64,000 nucleotides of DNA from Dipylidium caninum (lineage: Eukaryota > Platyhelminthes > Cestoda > Cyclophyllidea > Dipylidiidae), in contig QEYB01000003.1 of the NCBI GenBank assembly GCA_017562135.1, positions 558,001-622,000 of the forward strand, written 5' to 3'. The position numbers and the translations under genes are program-made. How positions within the stretch are numbered: position 1 is the stretch's first letter; each line of letters starts with the position of its first letter. Under the pieces are notes generated by a model that ran no database searches, had not been told where the DNA came from, and saw nothing but the letters and a program-made list of their open reading frames with translations. This document shows, in pieces, positions 33,129 to 45,900 of this stretch.

Positions 33129-36100
33129 CATATGTAGCCATTTTGCCAGACGACGCAGGTTGCTCGTTTAAGCGAGGCCGCGGAACTGCCGTTGGCGTTC
33201 GTCACACGTATTGAAAAAGGCTTCTCATTTCAATTTCATACGGAATCGAACCATATTTGGTAAACGACGAAATGCTCAAAATTTGTTTCCGATTCTCTTT
33301 CGATACTTGCACTTGCGCTGAGGAAACTTTATGTAAAAGGACTTTGGTATAATGTCATAATTTGAGGGTTTTATGAGACCCAGATACGTGCCGATGGAAA
33401 AATGGGACTGCCTGTTTGAAGTTCTTGAACAAATTAATGTGCCCTTTTTGGTTGGCAATTTTGCTAAAGATCCTCTATGAAAACACATCTAACCTGCACT
33501 TTTGGGAACGCGGCGTTCTCACCGCCTCTCGAGCAATTCTTGCAAATTTTATTTACACTAATTTAACAATTTATTTGTCATTTCGAGTTTTAACTTTCCC
33601 TAAACCGGTGACTGAGGCGGGTGGAAAAATGTCAATTAGGCCTAAATGTAACTTCCGAGAAGGCGGTTAATTAATGTTTCCTAAAGCCTTTTGTCAACCC
33701 CTCAACTAATTCGAACAACTGCAAGTCCATTCCTGCTTTGACTGGAAAATCAACCGCGTTACTGCACCGGGTAGCCCGCTTCTGCAGCCACCTTGAAGGA
33801 AAGCAGTGTAGAAGGGCTCCTAAGAGTGACGAATCTTTATCTACTATTCCTCCTTGTCTTCTGCTTATCCTAATGTCAGAGGAAAATAAGCATTTTTCTG
33901 AGGCCCAGGACCCTTGCACTGCATGTTCGAATGCACAGGTTGTCTTCACCCGACTAGCAAGCAGATGGTACTCCTTCCATTTGAGAAAAAGTGCTGGCTA
34001 TTCACGAACCCGGTTAACGTGAGGAAACTGGCAATATATCAACGCTTCCATCTGTATACATCACGCGAATTAGGACGTAGGACGGCAAATCGTTGCGTTA
34101 GAATCCACTGACAGTGTGGTTGCGTCTAATTTCCATCACCGCTGGCCTCGGCCGCAGGTAGAGTCGCCTCAAGCGCAGAGCATTCTCTGCTTTCACAAAA
34201 CCGTCCCCTTGCGCTCAGCGGTTGGCCTCCTGAGAAGTTCCCCCCCCAAACGCCGCGTTAAGTCGCAGCGAAGAAAATGCAGCTTCTTAAAGTCCAGTCG
34301 AGTCTCGCGATTAAGCACTTAGGAGATTACCCACCAATCCTTTTAACTACAGAAGGATTAATTATAATGGCATGATACGAATTTCTGCAAAAATCTTTTG
34401 AGCTATGTGGGGTCTCTCAAAAATATCTTCAACACGGGCACGCCGAGGCCCCGACGGCCGAGTACACGTATGTTCTGCGGCCAGTAGGCTAAGCGAATGG
34501 CCTGTGTGGTGACTGAGGAGAGGCGGTTTTTCGTCGCAACAGTTCCGGAGCTGAGGTCCGAGACGATGGGCCTGAAGGAGGCGCCTGTTCCGCCACTGTG
34601 AGCGGGCCGTTCTGCCTCGGCACTTGGGCCAGGCGGCGTGATTCCGCGTCACGTCTCCACGTACTTCCTTCGCCGTTTGCCTGCGTAAGGGGAGGTTTTT
34701 TAAACTTCCGACAAGCGTCCCAACTTACTCTACTGAACGCAGTTGTCCTTTTGCGTTTAGTTGTCAGGTGGTGCCATGGCAACCCCGCCGAATAGAAGTT
34801 GAGGAGACATCACTCGGGTGGTAGAGAGTCATCGCCGCAAGTAGGCACTTGACAAATGAACGCAAAAGCGCAACTGCACACAACCTCGACATGGGCCTCG
34901 AAGGGCTTCGCTAAAGCAATTTCGCTTATCTCGCCCATTTTGGGACTAACAACGAGGGCGTGGCACTCACCGCTTGACAGGGCGTACTCAGGCACCTGGA
35001 GCTATTTTGGGGTATCACACCGGCGGTGACCGAGTCTCCCCTCCCACTGCCGTTCGCATGCATTTCGGTCATCTGACTACGAAACACGTTTGAACGTCCC
35101 ATCGGAGCTTGGTGGCACCCTGTCGGGAAACCGCACCTTCCCACTACATCTGATTCCGCATCTCTGTCTACTTGCCCACCTCCGTGGTCTGCTTGGTCGT
35201 CACGCTACGCTATGGATGAGGCAATCGGTCACTTTGCGTCTCACTCGCTACCAGCTCGCAGACTGCATAATGCATTAACAAGAGGCTCAGGACATGTGAC
35301 GAGGAAATGTAGTTCCTTCCCGCCATAATGGCGATTGGAGAGACTTCATTAAGTGAAACATGAAACCAAGACTCCCTGGTTTTCTGTTTTTGCACGGTGC
35401 CCTCCGCGATTCATAAATATTACCAGTCATGAATTTAAAATGCAGTTCTCCTCAACACTGTGAATCAAATTTTGAGATCCCAGCCTTGAATGCAACTGAT
35501 TTTACCAACGAGGTGGGGGAAAACGTCGCTACTTTCGCCGAATTCTGTTATAACGAGGCAGATTGCCTGCCCAGCAGTGTTTGGACACGACATTCGTGAC
35601 TGGACTCGCCGCGGGAAGCAGTCCACAGAGAGACCTCCCTCATCGCCCTGACTTAATGTACCGAATACTGACTCGAACGGACTCCAATCCCCGGGACCAG
35701 TCCCTCCTCTGATTCGCCAGCAACCAGAGTTTCCAAGACGACGTCCACTCCCGTTACAAATTACTCCATCAAAATGTCGACCGACATCAGCCCCTGTGCC
35801 GGTTACTGGAGGGGCCTCGTACGAAACTACACGAGGACGGACGCCGCGCCGACCATGGAGGTAACGATGAAAGCCCGACATATCGCAGCGCGTAGAGCAG
35901 AAGGATCGCCGGTTGCGGCCCTGGGACCTCCTCCCAATTATGGTTCAAAAACAACTTAAACCATATTTAAGGAAATAACATACTATAAGCTCATTCCCCT
36001 TCTACACATAATGTGACACAGCTAACGCGTAAGACGTCCAACTCCATCAAGTTTGATCATAACCAACCGCGACTAAGGCCTGTGACCTCTCCGACAAAAC

Positions 36101-36537
36101 ATGCATTTCTAAAGGTCGAGGCATCACCTGTCTTCAGTAGGCGGTGGTCAGTGAGTAACCTCGCCGGTAAAATTAGTGCATTGTCTAAAAATCCCATAAT
36201 TTAGCCACTTTCTGTTATCCCAAAGTGCTAGATCATAAGTTGAGTTCTTTGCATCCAAAGCAGAAGGCTTTTTTAGGACAACGCAATCCCTTAGAATTAC
36301 AACCTTACGGAAAAAGTTGGTCTTCACCTCAGACATCGGCTGCCGTGGGGGATAAGTTCCCATTAGTGAGGGATCGACGCTCTGTTTTCCTGATTGTAAC
36401 TAGCACACACATACATCAACGGCACATGTTATAAAGACGATGAATCTCAACACATCTTCGCGGTAGCCCCCGTTTGGGGAACACGATTATAAACAGAAAT
36501 TTAAACGGTTGCGCATTGTCATATAGAATGCGGAAAG
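33129..36537. other. Spacer upstream of PCBP-like gene and downstream of NFX1-like gene
   Basis: No recognisable exon. It should include the NFX1-like 3' UTR on its right and the 5' flank of the PCBP-like gene on its left. Open frames on the two strands overlap each other and look random. Confidence 0.45.
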
Positions 36538-36981
36538 CTAATTTGGCTGGGAACTTTGGTTGCTATCCCTGTCAGCGGCACCTCCAACGACGGAAGAAAA
36601 GGAAACAAGGCTGTTGGCGGAAGGGACGGCCGCGACGTCAGTAATGCAGCGCAGGGGCGCTGGACGAGCTGCGACGCGAACAGGAGCCGGAGCGTTGGCA
36701 AGATCAATTTTCACGGAGCCTACGAAAGAGGCCTGAATTTGACCCGTCAGGCTTGTGTAGTGCTGCTTAGATCCGCCGCCAGGAAAGTGCACCCGCCCAC
36801 CTGTGGCCAGCGCTTCCACATACCTGTGTGGCGGGGGATCCAACTCCACACATTCTATCCCATAAAACTCTGCTAGCTCGATTATGAAACGCCGTTTAGT
36901 GTGATTCATTGGATTGAACCTGTGGCTCACACACTTGTTCGACTTTGGCTTTGATTCTGACAATTTCATCAATTTCAAGGC
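36538..36981 (-). CDS. NFX1: NFX1-like gene, R3H-like last exon
   Basis: It starts ALKLMKLSESKPKSN after GCTTTACAG. NPMNHTKRRFIIELAEFYG aligns with the R3H of human NFX1 (NRDHRRIIHDLAQVYG), but Ile stands where R3H has His. A Pro/Ala/Ser-rich tail ends SNQSSQPN with TAG at 36538-36540. Confidence 0.9.
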   Translation of the reverse strand, partial: ALKLMKLSESKPKSNKCVSHRFNPMNHTKRRFIIELAEFYGIECVELDPPPHRYVEALATGGRVHFPGGGSKQHYTSLTGQIQASFVGSVKIDLANAPAPVRVAARPAPLRCITDVAAVPSANSLVSFSSVVGGAADRDSNQSSQPN

Positions 36982-39900
36982 CTGTAAAGCAAACATAATC
37001 ACAATCGTCCACACATAAAAGGGCAAAATAGGGGTTTGGGGGATTCTGAGAGCGTTACTCACGTACTAATAAAACCTGGAAGATGTAGATACAGTAAAAC
37101 TCGGAGTGCACAAGGCGGTTACGCCACGACAAACGCTACCACCCTAGTTAACCACGGAAAACGGGGTAATTGCAATCGCACCACGCAATCGCGTGACGGA
37201 ATGTAGACTCTGCAGAGACCCAAATAAATACCCGCTAGGTGGTAACAGAGGTGCTAAGGTCAGAGAAGGTAACCAGGGGAGGGGGGACAATTTTTGTACA
37301 AAAAGGCATCAGTTCAGGCGATAAAAGCCTTTTAAAAGGGAAAAAATGCTATTATGGTATGTAGACTTAAAAAACGTCTCGCAAAAATTAAACAAACAGA
37401 CAGTCAGAGAGACTGCATGCAATGCAATGCTAAGTGGAAGTGTAGTTTGACTGCCTTAAGTCTAGCGTAAAAGCCACGAGGAACAGGAGACAAATTAAAT
37501 TTTTATCACGAGGCTAGAGTCTGCAGCCTTCCTAATCTAATCCCTACATCATCGCTACTCCCGGAATTCATCTGATTGATATTTGAAGAACTCACCTCAT
37601 CTACAAGATCGAATAGGACCTTTTCCACCTCTCCAGCAAAGGAGAGATTGCTAGAGGCGAACTGTTTTAGCCAATCAGAGTACTCGGGCGGAGGAAAGGC
37701 CGGAGGCAGGGACTCGTCGACAACGTTAGCGCCCCCACGAACCCACATTTTAGGCGCATTGCGTGCAGAGGCATCATCTTCTGCTTCCGCCTTCGTCTTC
37801 GCCTCTTGCTCCGCCAGAAGACAAGAGGAATCGCATGGCAAAATATTGTTGCAGGATAGACCAAATGGTAGGCCAGTCGACGACGAATGACGAAGGACGA
37901 AGTTGGGATCTTTCTTCTCAAGCCCCGCAATCAAGATCTTTGCCTAAAAATCCAACAGTGAGCAAACAAAAGACTATCATCAATCTCTTCTCCCGCCCAA
38001 GAATAAATCGCCAAGTTCAGTATATTTAACAAATTATGATTTCTTTTTTATCGCAGATGTTCGCAGCAATGGCAAAGGCAAAAGGTCAGGCTGAATTCTC
38101 GCACATATCATTCGAGGTCCCAAAACGATCTGCCGCGATGGGACAACCGATAACGGGCAACATCGGCCATCTAACAATTTAACGGGTGAAGAAGCTACAA
38201 AAACGGGTTCGGCTTTTGATGCACCCTCCAATCATCTCCAGAGAAACAGGCTCCATGGTTAGGGAAAAGTACAAAGTATGTCATCGCGCGGGGGCCTGAA
38301 AATATTTGGTGAGTCCCGCCCTCAAATCGGATAACAACGAAGGTCTTTAAACTATGCTTAATCAGCAACAACATATACGAACTTACATTTTCCGCTAACA
38401 CCCCAGCAAAACGACATTTTCTTAAGGATAGACAACCATACAGCAGGGGTGTTAAAAAGAGCCCAAAACAATACCAAAGTAATACAAACAGGAAAAAAGG
38501 TTTTAGTACAGATCTACAGGGTAGAGAAAAACTTAGGATTTTAAATACGGCCTCACCTGCTTCTTGCATTAGCAAAAAGTTTGAAGTGCAAGTCGTCCAG
38601 TGCTGCCTGATGAAATTAAAATACGGAGTCTAGATGTACGGGTGTGGCAATTAGTCCTCTTTAAAAAAGTCACATGAGAGGTGGGTACATTAAAGCAGCC
38701 TTGTGAGCACGTTTCTAGACAAACCCGGTAGCAAGGTTGTTCTTCACGGCGATGGCCGCATCTGCAAACGAGACTGATGGGAACGTCACACTTGAGTGAG
38801 CCCAGAGCCTTAGCGCAGGAAATCCCGGCAACCTCGTGGCAGGGCTGACCGCACGGGTGGCCGCAGCCGGGGCGCGGTTTAGCGCAAGCCTGTTTGCACG
38901 TCTTGTCTCCGCCCTCGCCCGACGAGAGACACTCGCCCGGGTGGCACTGGCGACGACAAAGGTGTGAACAGCCGGGCAAGGGCTATTACACGTCCGCCCA
39001 CAGGTCGCAACTGTCTGAAAGCACGGCACGTTAAACATCCACGCGTGATCTGTAACACAAAATGTGTTGCTCTACGAGAAAGTTGCCTGTCTTGTAGTGG
39101 AACAATTTACATGTTTCTGCTAGGCCCCCTACTCGTATAGCTTAAATAAGGCGAATGGCAAAGAGAAATTCCTGTAGTGCTAACAGTGAATATAGCTGGA
39201 AGCAGTTGTTGCTGCCACAATTCTGAATTGGAGGGGCAGTACTATAGAGGCGTCCACTCACCGCCTGGACAACGCTTGGTCATAAGGACGGTGCACTTGG
39301 GACACTCGGGCTCGGAGTGGCACGTATGCTGCACTGGATGGTGGCAGGCGTGGGGACGCACGCAGGGCTGGGAGCATTCAGGTGGTGCGGTGCCGCAAGG
39401 CTGAGGCGGTGGCAAGAAGGTGGCTCCGCAATGACAATAAACCTCCTCGTTGATCACGCCCCGCCAACATGCGCCGCAGGGTCCGCAGTGGCACAGGTCT
39501 TCGCAAGTGTGTTTGCCGCAAGCAAGCGTGCGGCCGCATACTTCCTGGCACGCATGTATCACCATCTGAAGATAATGAGATAGGCAGAGCCACGATACCC
39601 ACCGTAGTCATAAAAGTGTGATCATGCCTTCCTATTCGAACAGCCTTCCTGACATTACTAGAGCAAAGAGCGCCACCAAGCCCCATTGCCGGCGTCAAAG
39701 GAAGGCGACTCAGGTTGAGAAATACCGTGAGAAGATGCATTGGAGGAAAGGCTGACCGCATGAGTTTGGCCGCGGTCAGTTATAATGCTACTCAATCAAC
39801 TGGTAAAATGTCGAATTTCACAAAATTTACTTGACTTAGTCTCGCAACTTGACTACTGGGAGAGGCAGACTCTACCAACATTCCAGAGAGGAGTAGTGAG

Positions 39901-42900
39901 AACAGGAAACTACGACATATATTTGCCTTATTTTCAAGACAGTTAAACGTCCCCAACAGTTAAACGTCCCCAACATCTTGCGACTATATTGCATTTTCTG
40001 TTTTCTTCTGGCTCCATCCATGTTTTTTACGGTGCCTACTTGTGAACTTGCATATTCTCACAAAATTCAACATCCTAGATATGGTCATCTCAGGTCGGAC
40101 CCCGCAAGCAGTCACACAATGTGTCTAATTATTTGAACTCTACTGTTGACAATGAAAGGCTACCTCATAATGAAAATAAATAAACAGTCTCGCACATTTG
40201 CACTATATTGCTCTCTCAATTCAAGTCAGACGCAGCAGTATTTGCGAGGTTCTTAGTCGGCAACTATGTCGTTCCGGATGAATCCAACTGAATCATAGAT
40301 GCCGTCCCTCTTAAAAGTGTGAGCCCAGGCAGCGAAAAGGAGCAGGATGCTTCACAGACCAAAAATAATGCAGCATGGTCCGCAGCTATCCACAAGCAGA
40401 AAAACTTTCATAACAGTGCGATTTTGAAGACGATGTACATTTTAATCAGAATTTACAGGAACTAGAAACGACTTCCGAACAATTGTCATTGTTTTCAACG
40501 AAATTGACAAAATTGGTCACGAGGGCAGGATCCATGCTTTATACTTAGCCCATTAAAGTCAAATAGGGGTTGAAATAGCCCCTTTAGGTCCCAGTTTATC
40601 ACATTTCATAAAATAGGCCTTAATACAACATCCTAAACACATACTCCCACAAACGCCTTGCCATAACGTTAAAGAAATCACTGAGCAAGACCGCAACTCT
40701 CAGTAGATGAGTGAGAAAGCTTCCGGCAAAAGGCCACTAAGATGAAGGAAAGGACTGAGACAACCGTTCGAAATGCACGAATTGACTCTGTTAAAGTTGA
40801 TTTTGGGAGAAGTGTAGTCAATTGAAAAAGACGAGCCTTTTTCCCCAGCAAGCCATCTATCGCTGAACGACTCAACAAAGTAATCAGAAAGGCGGAGTAA
40901 AGCGTTAGCGAGAATGAAAGTTCCTGTGGATTAACGAGATGTCAACAACCATTATTATTGGAGCAAATTGGGACGGAAAAAATGCTAAGTGTGATTTAAC
41001 CATAGCAGAAGTGGTGGTCCGTAACAATGAAAACGTCATCCTAATGGTACAATTTGTATGCGTAACATGAGACAAATGGAAAAGCCAAACGAGAGATCCA
41101 CTTAAAAAAAGACCACACCGAAACAAAGCCCTCACAACAAAGGAGCGAGCTTCAAAAGACGCTTCTCAAATGGGTTTTTGTAATAAAAGCGCATCGCACC
41201 AATCTTAAATAGACGAAAGGATTGCGCCATCGCTTGCAATTTACCAATGCCTTGTCAAGGGGGAATAAAAAAACCGCAAGATAGGAACGAGTCAGGCGTC
41301 GAAGTAGGTCTACTCCTATGTGCGTAAACAAGGTGCAGATAAGCCTTCCATTTGTAAACAGCACTATATAAGGAGGTTAAGATGAACGCACAAAAATACC
41401 CCTGTCGTAGATGTATTGTTGAGGCATAAGGATTTTTGTAATGCTCCCATAGTTATGCGCCACCATATAAAAATCGTCATTTGGACTGGAAATAAAACAG
41501 TTACATCGAAAATGCGCACCTAGACCCATCTGCTTAATCTACTACCTCTGGAAGTGTGTGATTCCAAAAAGGCGGATTTGGCACAATCCTCGGAAAAAAA
41601 CACCAAATTATAGAACTTGCCTTAAAATGGCCATTACGTACGAAAGGCTTCGATGAAAGTCTTCAAATTCTACCGCCAAATAAGCCTATATTTGCCCATA
41701 ACACTCAAATTATTGTTAGTTCAAAATTGGTCACAAGCGATACATACAGTAGTCGGTGAATAAAGTGTACCAGCATGGAAAGGCAATTTTATGAAAAAAA
41801 TTCGCTGTATTGGGATAATTCCGCACTGTCGCCCATTTGGAATCTGATCCATAAATCTCGTTTTTAAGATACCTGTTGAGATTTCCCATCACAGCCAAAT
41901 CTCGTCAAGCTTTTGCCATTTTGATGGAAATGCTGTCACCGATAGCGGCACAATCAGGTCGAGAGGAAGAGCAATTAAATCGCAGTTAAAATACGCCTGC
42001 ACAAATTATTCAACTTATCGCGAAACTCCGTTTGTACATTAAATATGCTTCACCGTGATTAAAGAAAAATTAAGATATAGACTGGAATAAATGATGGCAC
42101 CCAGGCATTGGAATGACCGCGAAATTTACTTGAAAATGTAGGCAGTTGGGAAATACTTCAAAAAATAAACCATCATTACATCTAAGTAGCAGAAAAAGAA
42201 GGAAGCAAATACCAAATAACTCAAATAATTTTGATTTATAAGAAGATTCTGTCTTTAATATTCTATTTCGGCGAACAACCGAGGATTTGTTGAAGGTCCC
42301 TCCGGACTCATAACCGCCCTCGAGAAATCCTGCAGAGAAGTTAAAAAGTACTAACCAATTGTGACCATAATGATCGGAAAAGTTTGTATTTTTAGTTTCT
42401 AAATCCCTAAAGCGATCTGTTCCCCACTTCTTAACATACAATGATTCGAGGGATGAGTGAATTTTTGAAGACTTACTCTTGATATTTGTTTTTCTGCGCT
42501 GGAAGAAACCTCTGACTGGGGTCTAATTTACCGATGCAAGTATAGTATCAGTCAAAATGACAAAGTCGCACAAACAGTAGCGTACACATACACCCACGCC
42601 TTTAAGCACTATCTGTAACGACAGATTAGCCCTGCAGACGCACAGCACTAATCAACAAGGTTGAAATCAGCGATGCGCATTGTTGTTAGGGCGGCATCGT
42701 GGTTTGTTGGAAAAGCACACGCTGAGTGCGAACAAGTGGAGGCAACATAACGCATCACATAGCTGTAAGAATAATTTAATAATATGCCCCCTACACAAAA
42801 AGAATTTTTCATGGAAATATATAGCTAAAAATAGCCTGAGATTTGCGCCATGGTCCATAAAAATTGGAGCGGTCTACCGAAATGTGCTATTTGGTGCTAT

Positions 42901-45900
42901 TTAAACTGAGACACAAACGCTGATTATCAACATGATGAAAAAGATGGTTTACCTGGAATGGGAGTCATATACCCAAAATCTCCAACAGATGAAGACAAAA
43001 AATAATTAAATCGTGAGACAGAATCTGGTGCTACGACCACATTGTTTCTGCCATATCTGCAATTTTTAACAAGCAATTTGGATACACGAGGCCATTTTGT
43101 GCATCAAAAAGGCTACGGCGAAGCGCGGACTTGCACAGTAAGCACACAACAAATCAATCATAAAGGCCACTTGTCTTACATCACAGCACTTTCGATTGCA
43201 CTTGTGACGGCCGCAGGATTTCCTCTTTCGGCATGTTCTCCCACATAAGAATTCGACTGAGCCTATATCACATAAGAGAAGGTGACAACTCAAGGCTAAT
43301 ATATTTGGAAGAGAAAGTGTTTTATACTAACTCGAAAAGACACAGAAGATGGGAAATTTTGTGGCTGAAAGCATCACAATAGGCTTAAAAAGGACGTGGT
43401 ATAAACGAAGGAGAGAACTTACTTGGATCATTTTTCATAGCTTGAGCGTATTCGAGACAGGGAACCTCCTTAGAGGACTTTCCACAACGACAGGTTATCT
43501 GCGTCGTTAGCTTGCACGGAGGGCAGCTGGGGCCAAGATGACACTTCTCTGGACAGGGGTGTCCACATATAGGGTTTGGACGGCCGCAGACGTTAGGACA
43601 AACAGGGATGGGGTCGGTGCACCGTTTTCGATTGCCCTGAACATCAGCGTTTGTCACCTGTGAAAAGTCGAAAGGCAAGACTTCTCGTAAAATCCCGTTC
43701 CCACCGAATTCATTAAACATAAAATAAAGTGAAACCATTGATATATCGTAGAACAGCAACGGTATCGCGAATCCAACTTTGGCATCATGATTTAGAAAAT
43801 CTCTTTAAATTAATGCAAGCAAAAGTTTTTAAATATAACCTTTATTTAAACAGTCGTGAATTCCAAAGGAGGAAGTAAATTTTCCGTTCGCTAATGGAAC
43901 TTAAAGCTTTCCATTAACAAATAGTCAAAAACTTGTTAGAGTGGAAGCTGTGGGAAAGTCTTGTCGGAATATTTGGAAGAAGCGGACAGGCACACGCCAC
44001 TTGATCCGTCAAAAAAACGACTGATTTTTAGGCTGTCTAGAAGATTAGCCAGAATGATGAAGTTTCAAGATATATTAACGTCGATAACGGTAAACGTTGT
44101 GGGATAGAATCAGAGCCGCATTTCACATGCCTTCCGAGGCCTGCGCTTAATCACTCGGTTTCGCAATGAAATTTGTTGGCGAAAGAAGGGGATTGCAGGA
44201 CTAGATCACATCATTTGTCCAATCTTTAGTGCCTCTATCAGAAAAAAGTTTTCCAATCTGGATTGGCAACGAGTAACGTCTATGGAAGAAACGATATTTT
44301 TGCAAACGCATCACAATCAGTAGTAAAAGGTTATGGAGAGTATCGGCGGTTTACTTGGAAAACATAAGTTTACTAACTATTGCACCTCCATGATTCACAT
44401 TAAAAAATGGCCTAAAAAACCTTTCCACGAGTATAACTAAAGAAACATAAGGCAAATGTTGAACCGGCGTCGTAAAATTGTTATTCACTAGAGAACGCTA
44501 GTGACTTATGCCTTCCACGCCTCTGATAGCAAGCAGATTCGTAATACCGTTAAGAAAAAATAAAAATGTTAGCCATGTCTTGATGAGGTTAAAGACTGAC
44601 CAGTTTGGAAAGAGGTACACGACCACAGGGGCAGGTGAGGCATTGAGAGGGCAGAAGGAGACAAGGTGGACACTCGCCAGGATGACAGAGAGCAGCACAG
44701 GTGTGGTAGCCGCAAGCCAGTGGCCGGTTGCAAATTTGTTTACATGAGAAAACTGTGCCCACGAACAGTGCTTCCAATGGCCCCTTGGAAGACAGAAGTG
44801 ACTCCTTCTCCTCCTCACTTCCGTCAAAAAACATAAGGTCGCAGAGATCTAACTCACCGACCAAAGCCTGCGATCGCGCCTCAGAAAGATCATAGCTCTT
44901 GGCCTTCCCACTCCCACAATACGTAATCTCATCAACTCGACCGCAGTAGCAAACTGAAAGAAGTACAATGATATAAAAACCGCTGGTGGAGTGGAAGTGC
45001 CGATCCGTCTACTTGTTATGTAAATTTAGTAGGTTAATCAATCGTAGCCACGACCCCAACATTTCAGGATGATGCGGCATTAATTGTGCCCCGATGACAT
45101 ATTCCATTACATCTAAATTGACAATGGACAGACGCTAGAAATACCACATGGCTTAGTTGTTTAGTTTAGCTGAGTCTACCCTTTACCTCCTAATTCTAGT
45201 GTGTTCACTGTTCGTGGTTAGTTCTACAGGCCACATAAACCGACTAGGTCCTTCTTTACATTAATGAAATTTATATCAAAAAGCTGAGAGATGACTTCAA
45301 AGGGCAACACGGCATCCAAATTATAGTCTATACTACGGACGACTTTAAAGTGGCAAGAACCATGACTAAATTGAAGAGTGAATGTATGACCCCATACTGT
45401 ATACCATTTCATGCAAGAGAATTTCATTATAACAACAATAGCATACTGACGCAAAGGTCGTCGAGCATATTTAACCTCACGGAGTCTATTATCTAACAAT
45501 TAAAGTGTCATAACCTAGATCCTAACCTCTAAATCAAAGGCATTATTAAAGTTTTATTCTCAAACTTTTACAAATACTCCTTTTTTACTATTTGCGCCAA
45601 GTGTCTTTGTTTCCTTTACCACATCACTTACCACAATTAAATTGGCATTAACTGCTAAAAGTAGCAAAGTAAATGGAACATCCATCTTAATCACATATAT
45701 AATTACTTCAGGAATAAAATTTAATATATATGAGTAATTTACAGAGTCCGGCAATTTTTTCCTGTTATAATATCAATACTCGTTAAATACGCCTATAAAA
45801 CCCAGCGAAATAATTTATTTTACCTTAAAACGGGCCAATGGTAGATTAAAATATAGGCATGTTACGAAAAACAACAGAATGTCAGTCTGCTCTTAGCACA

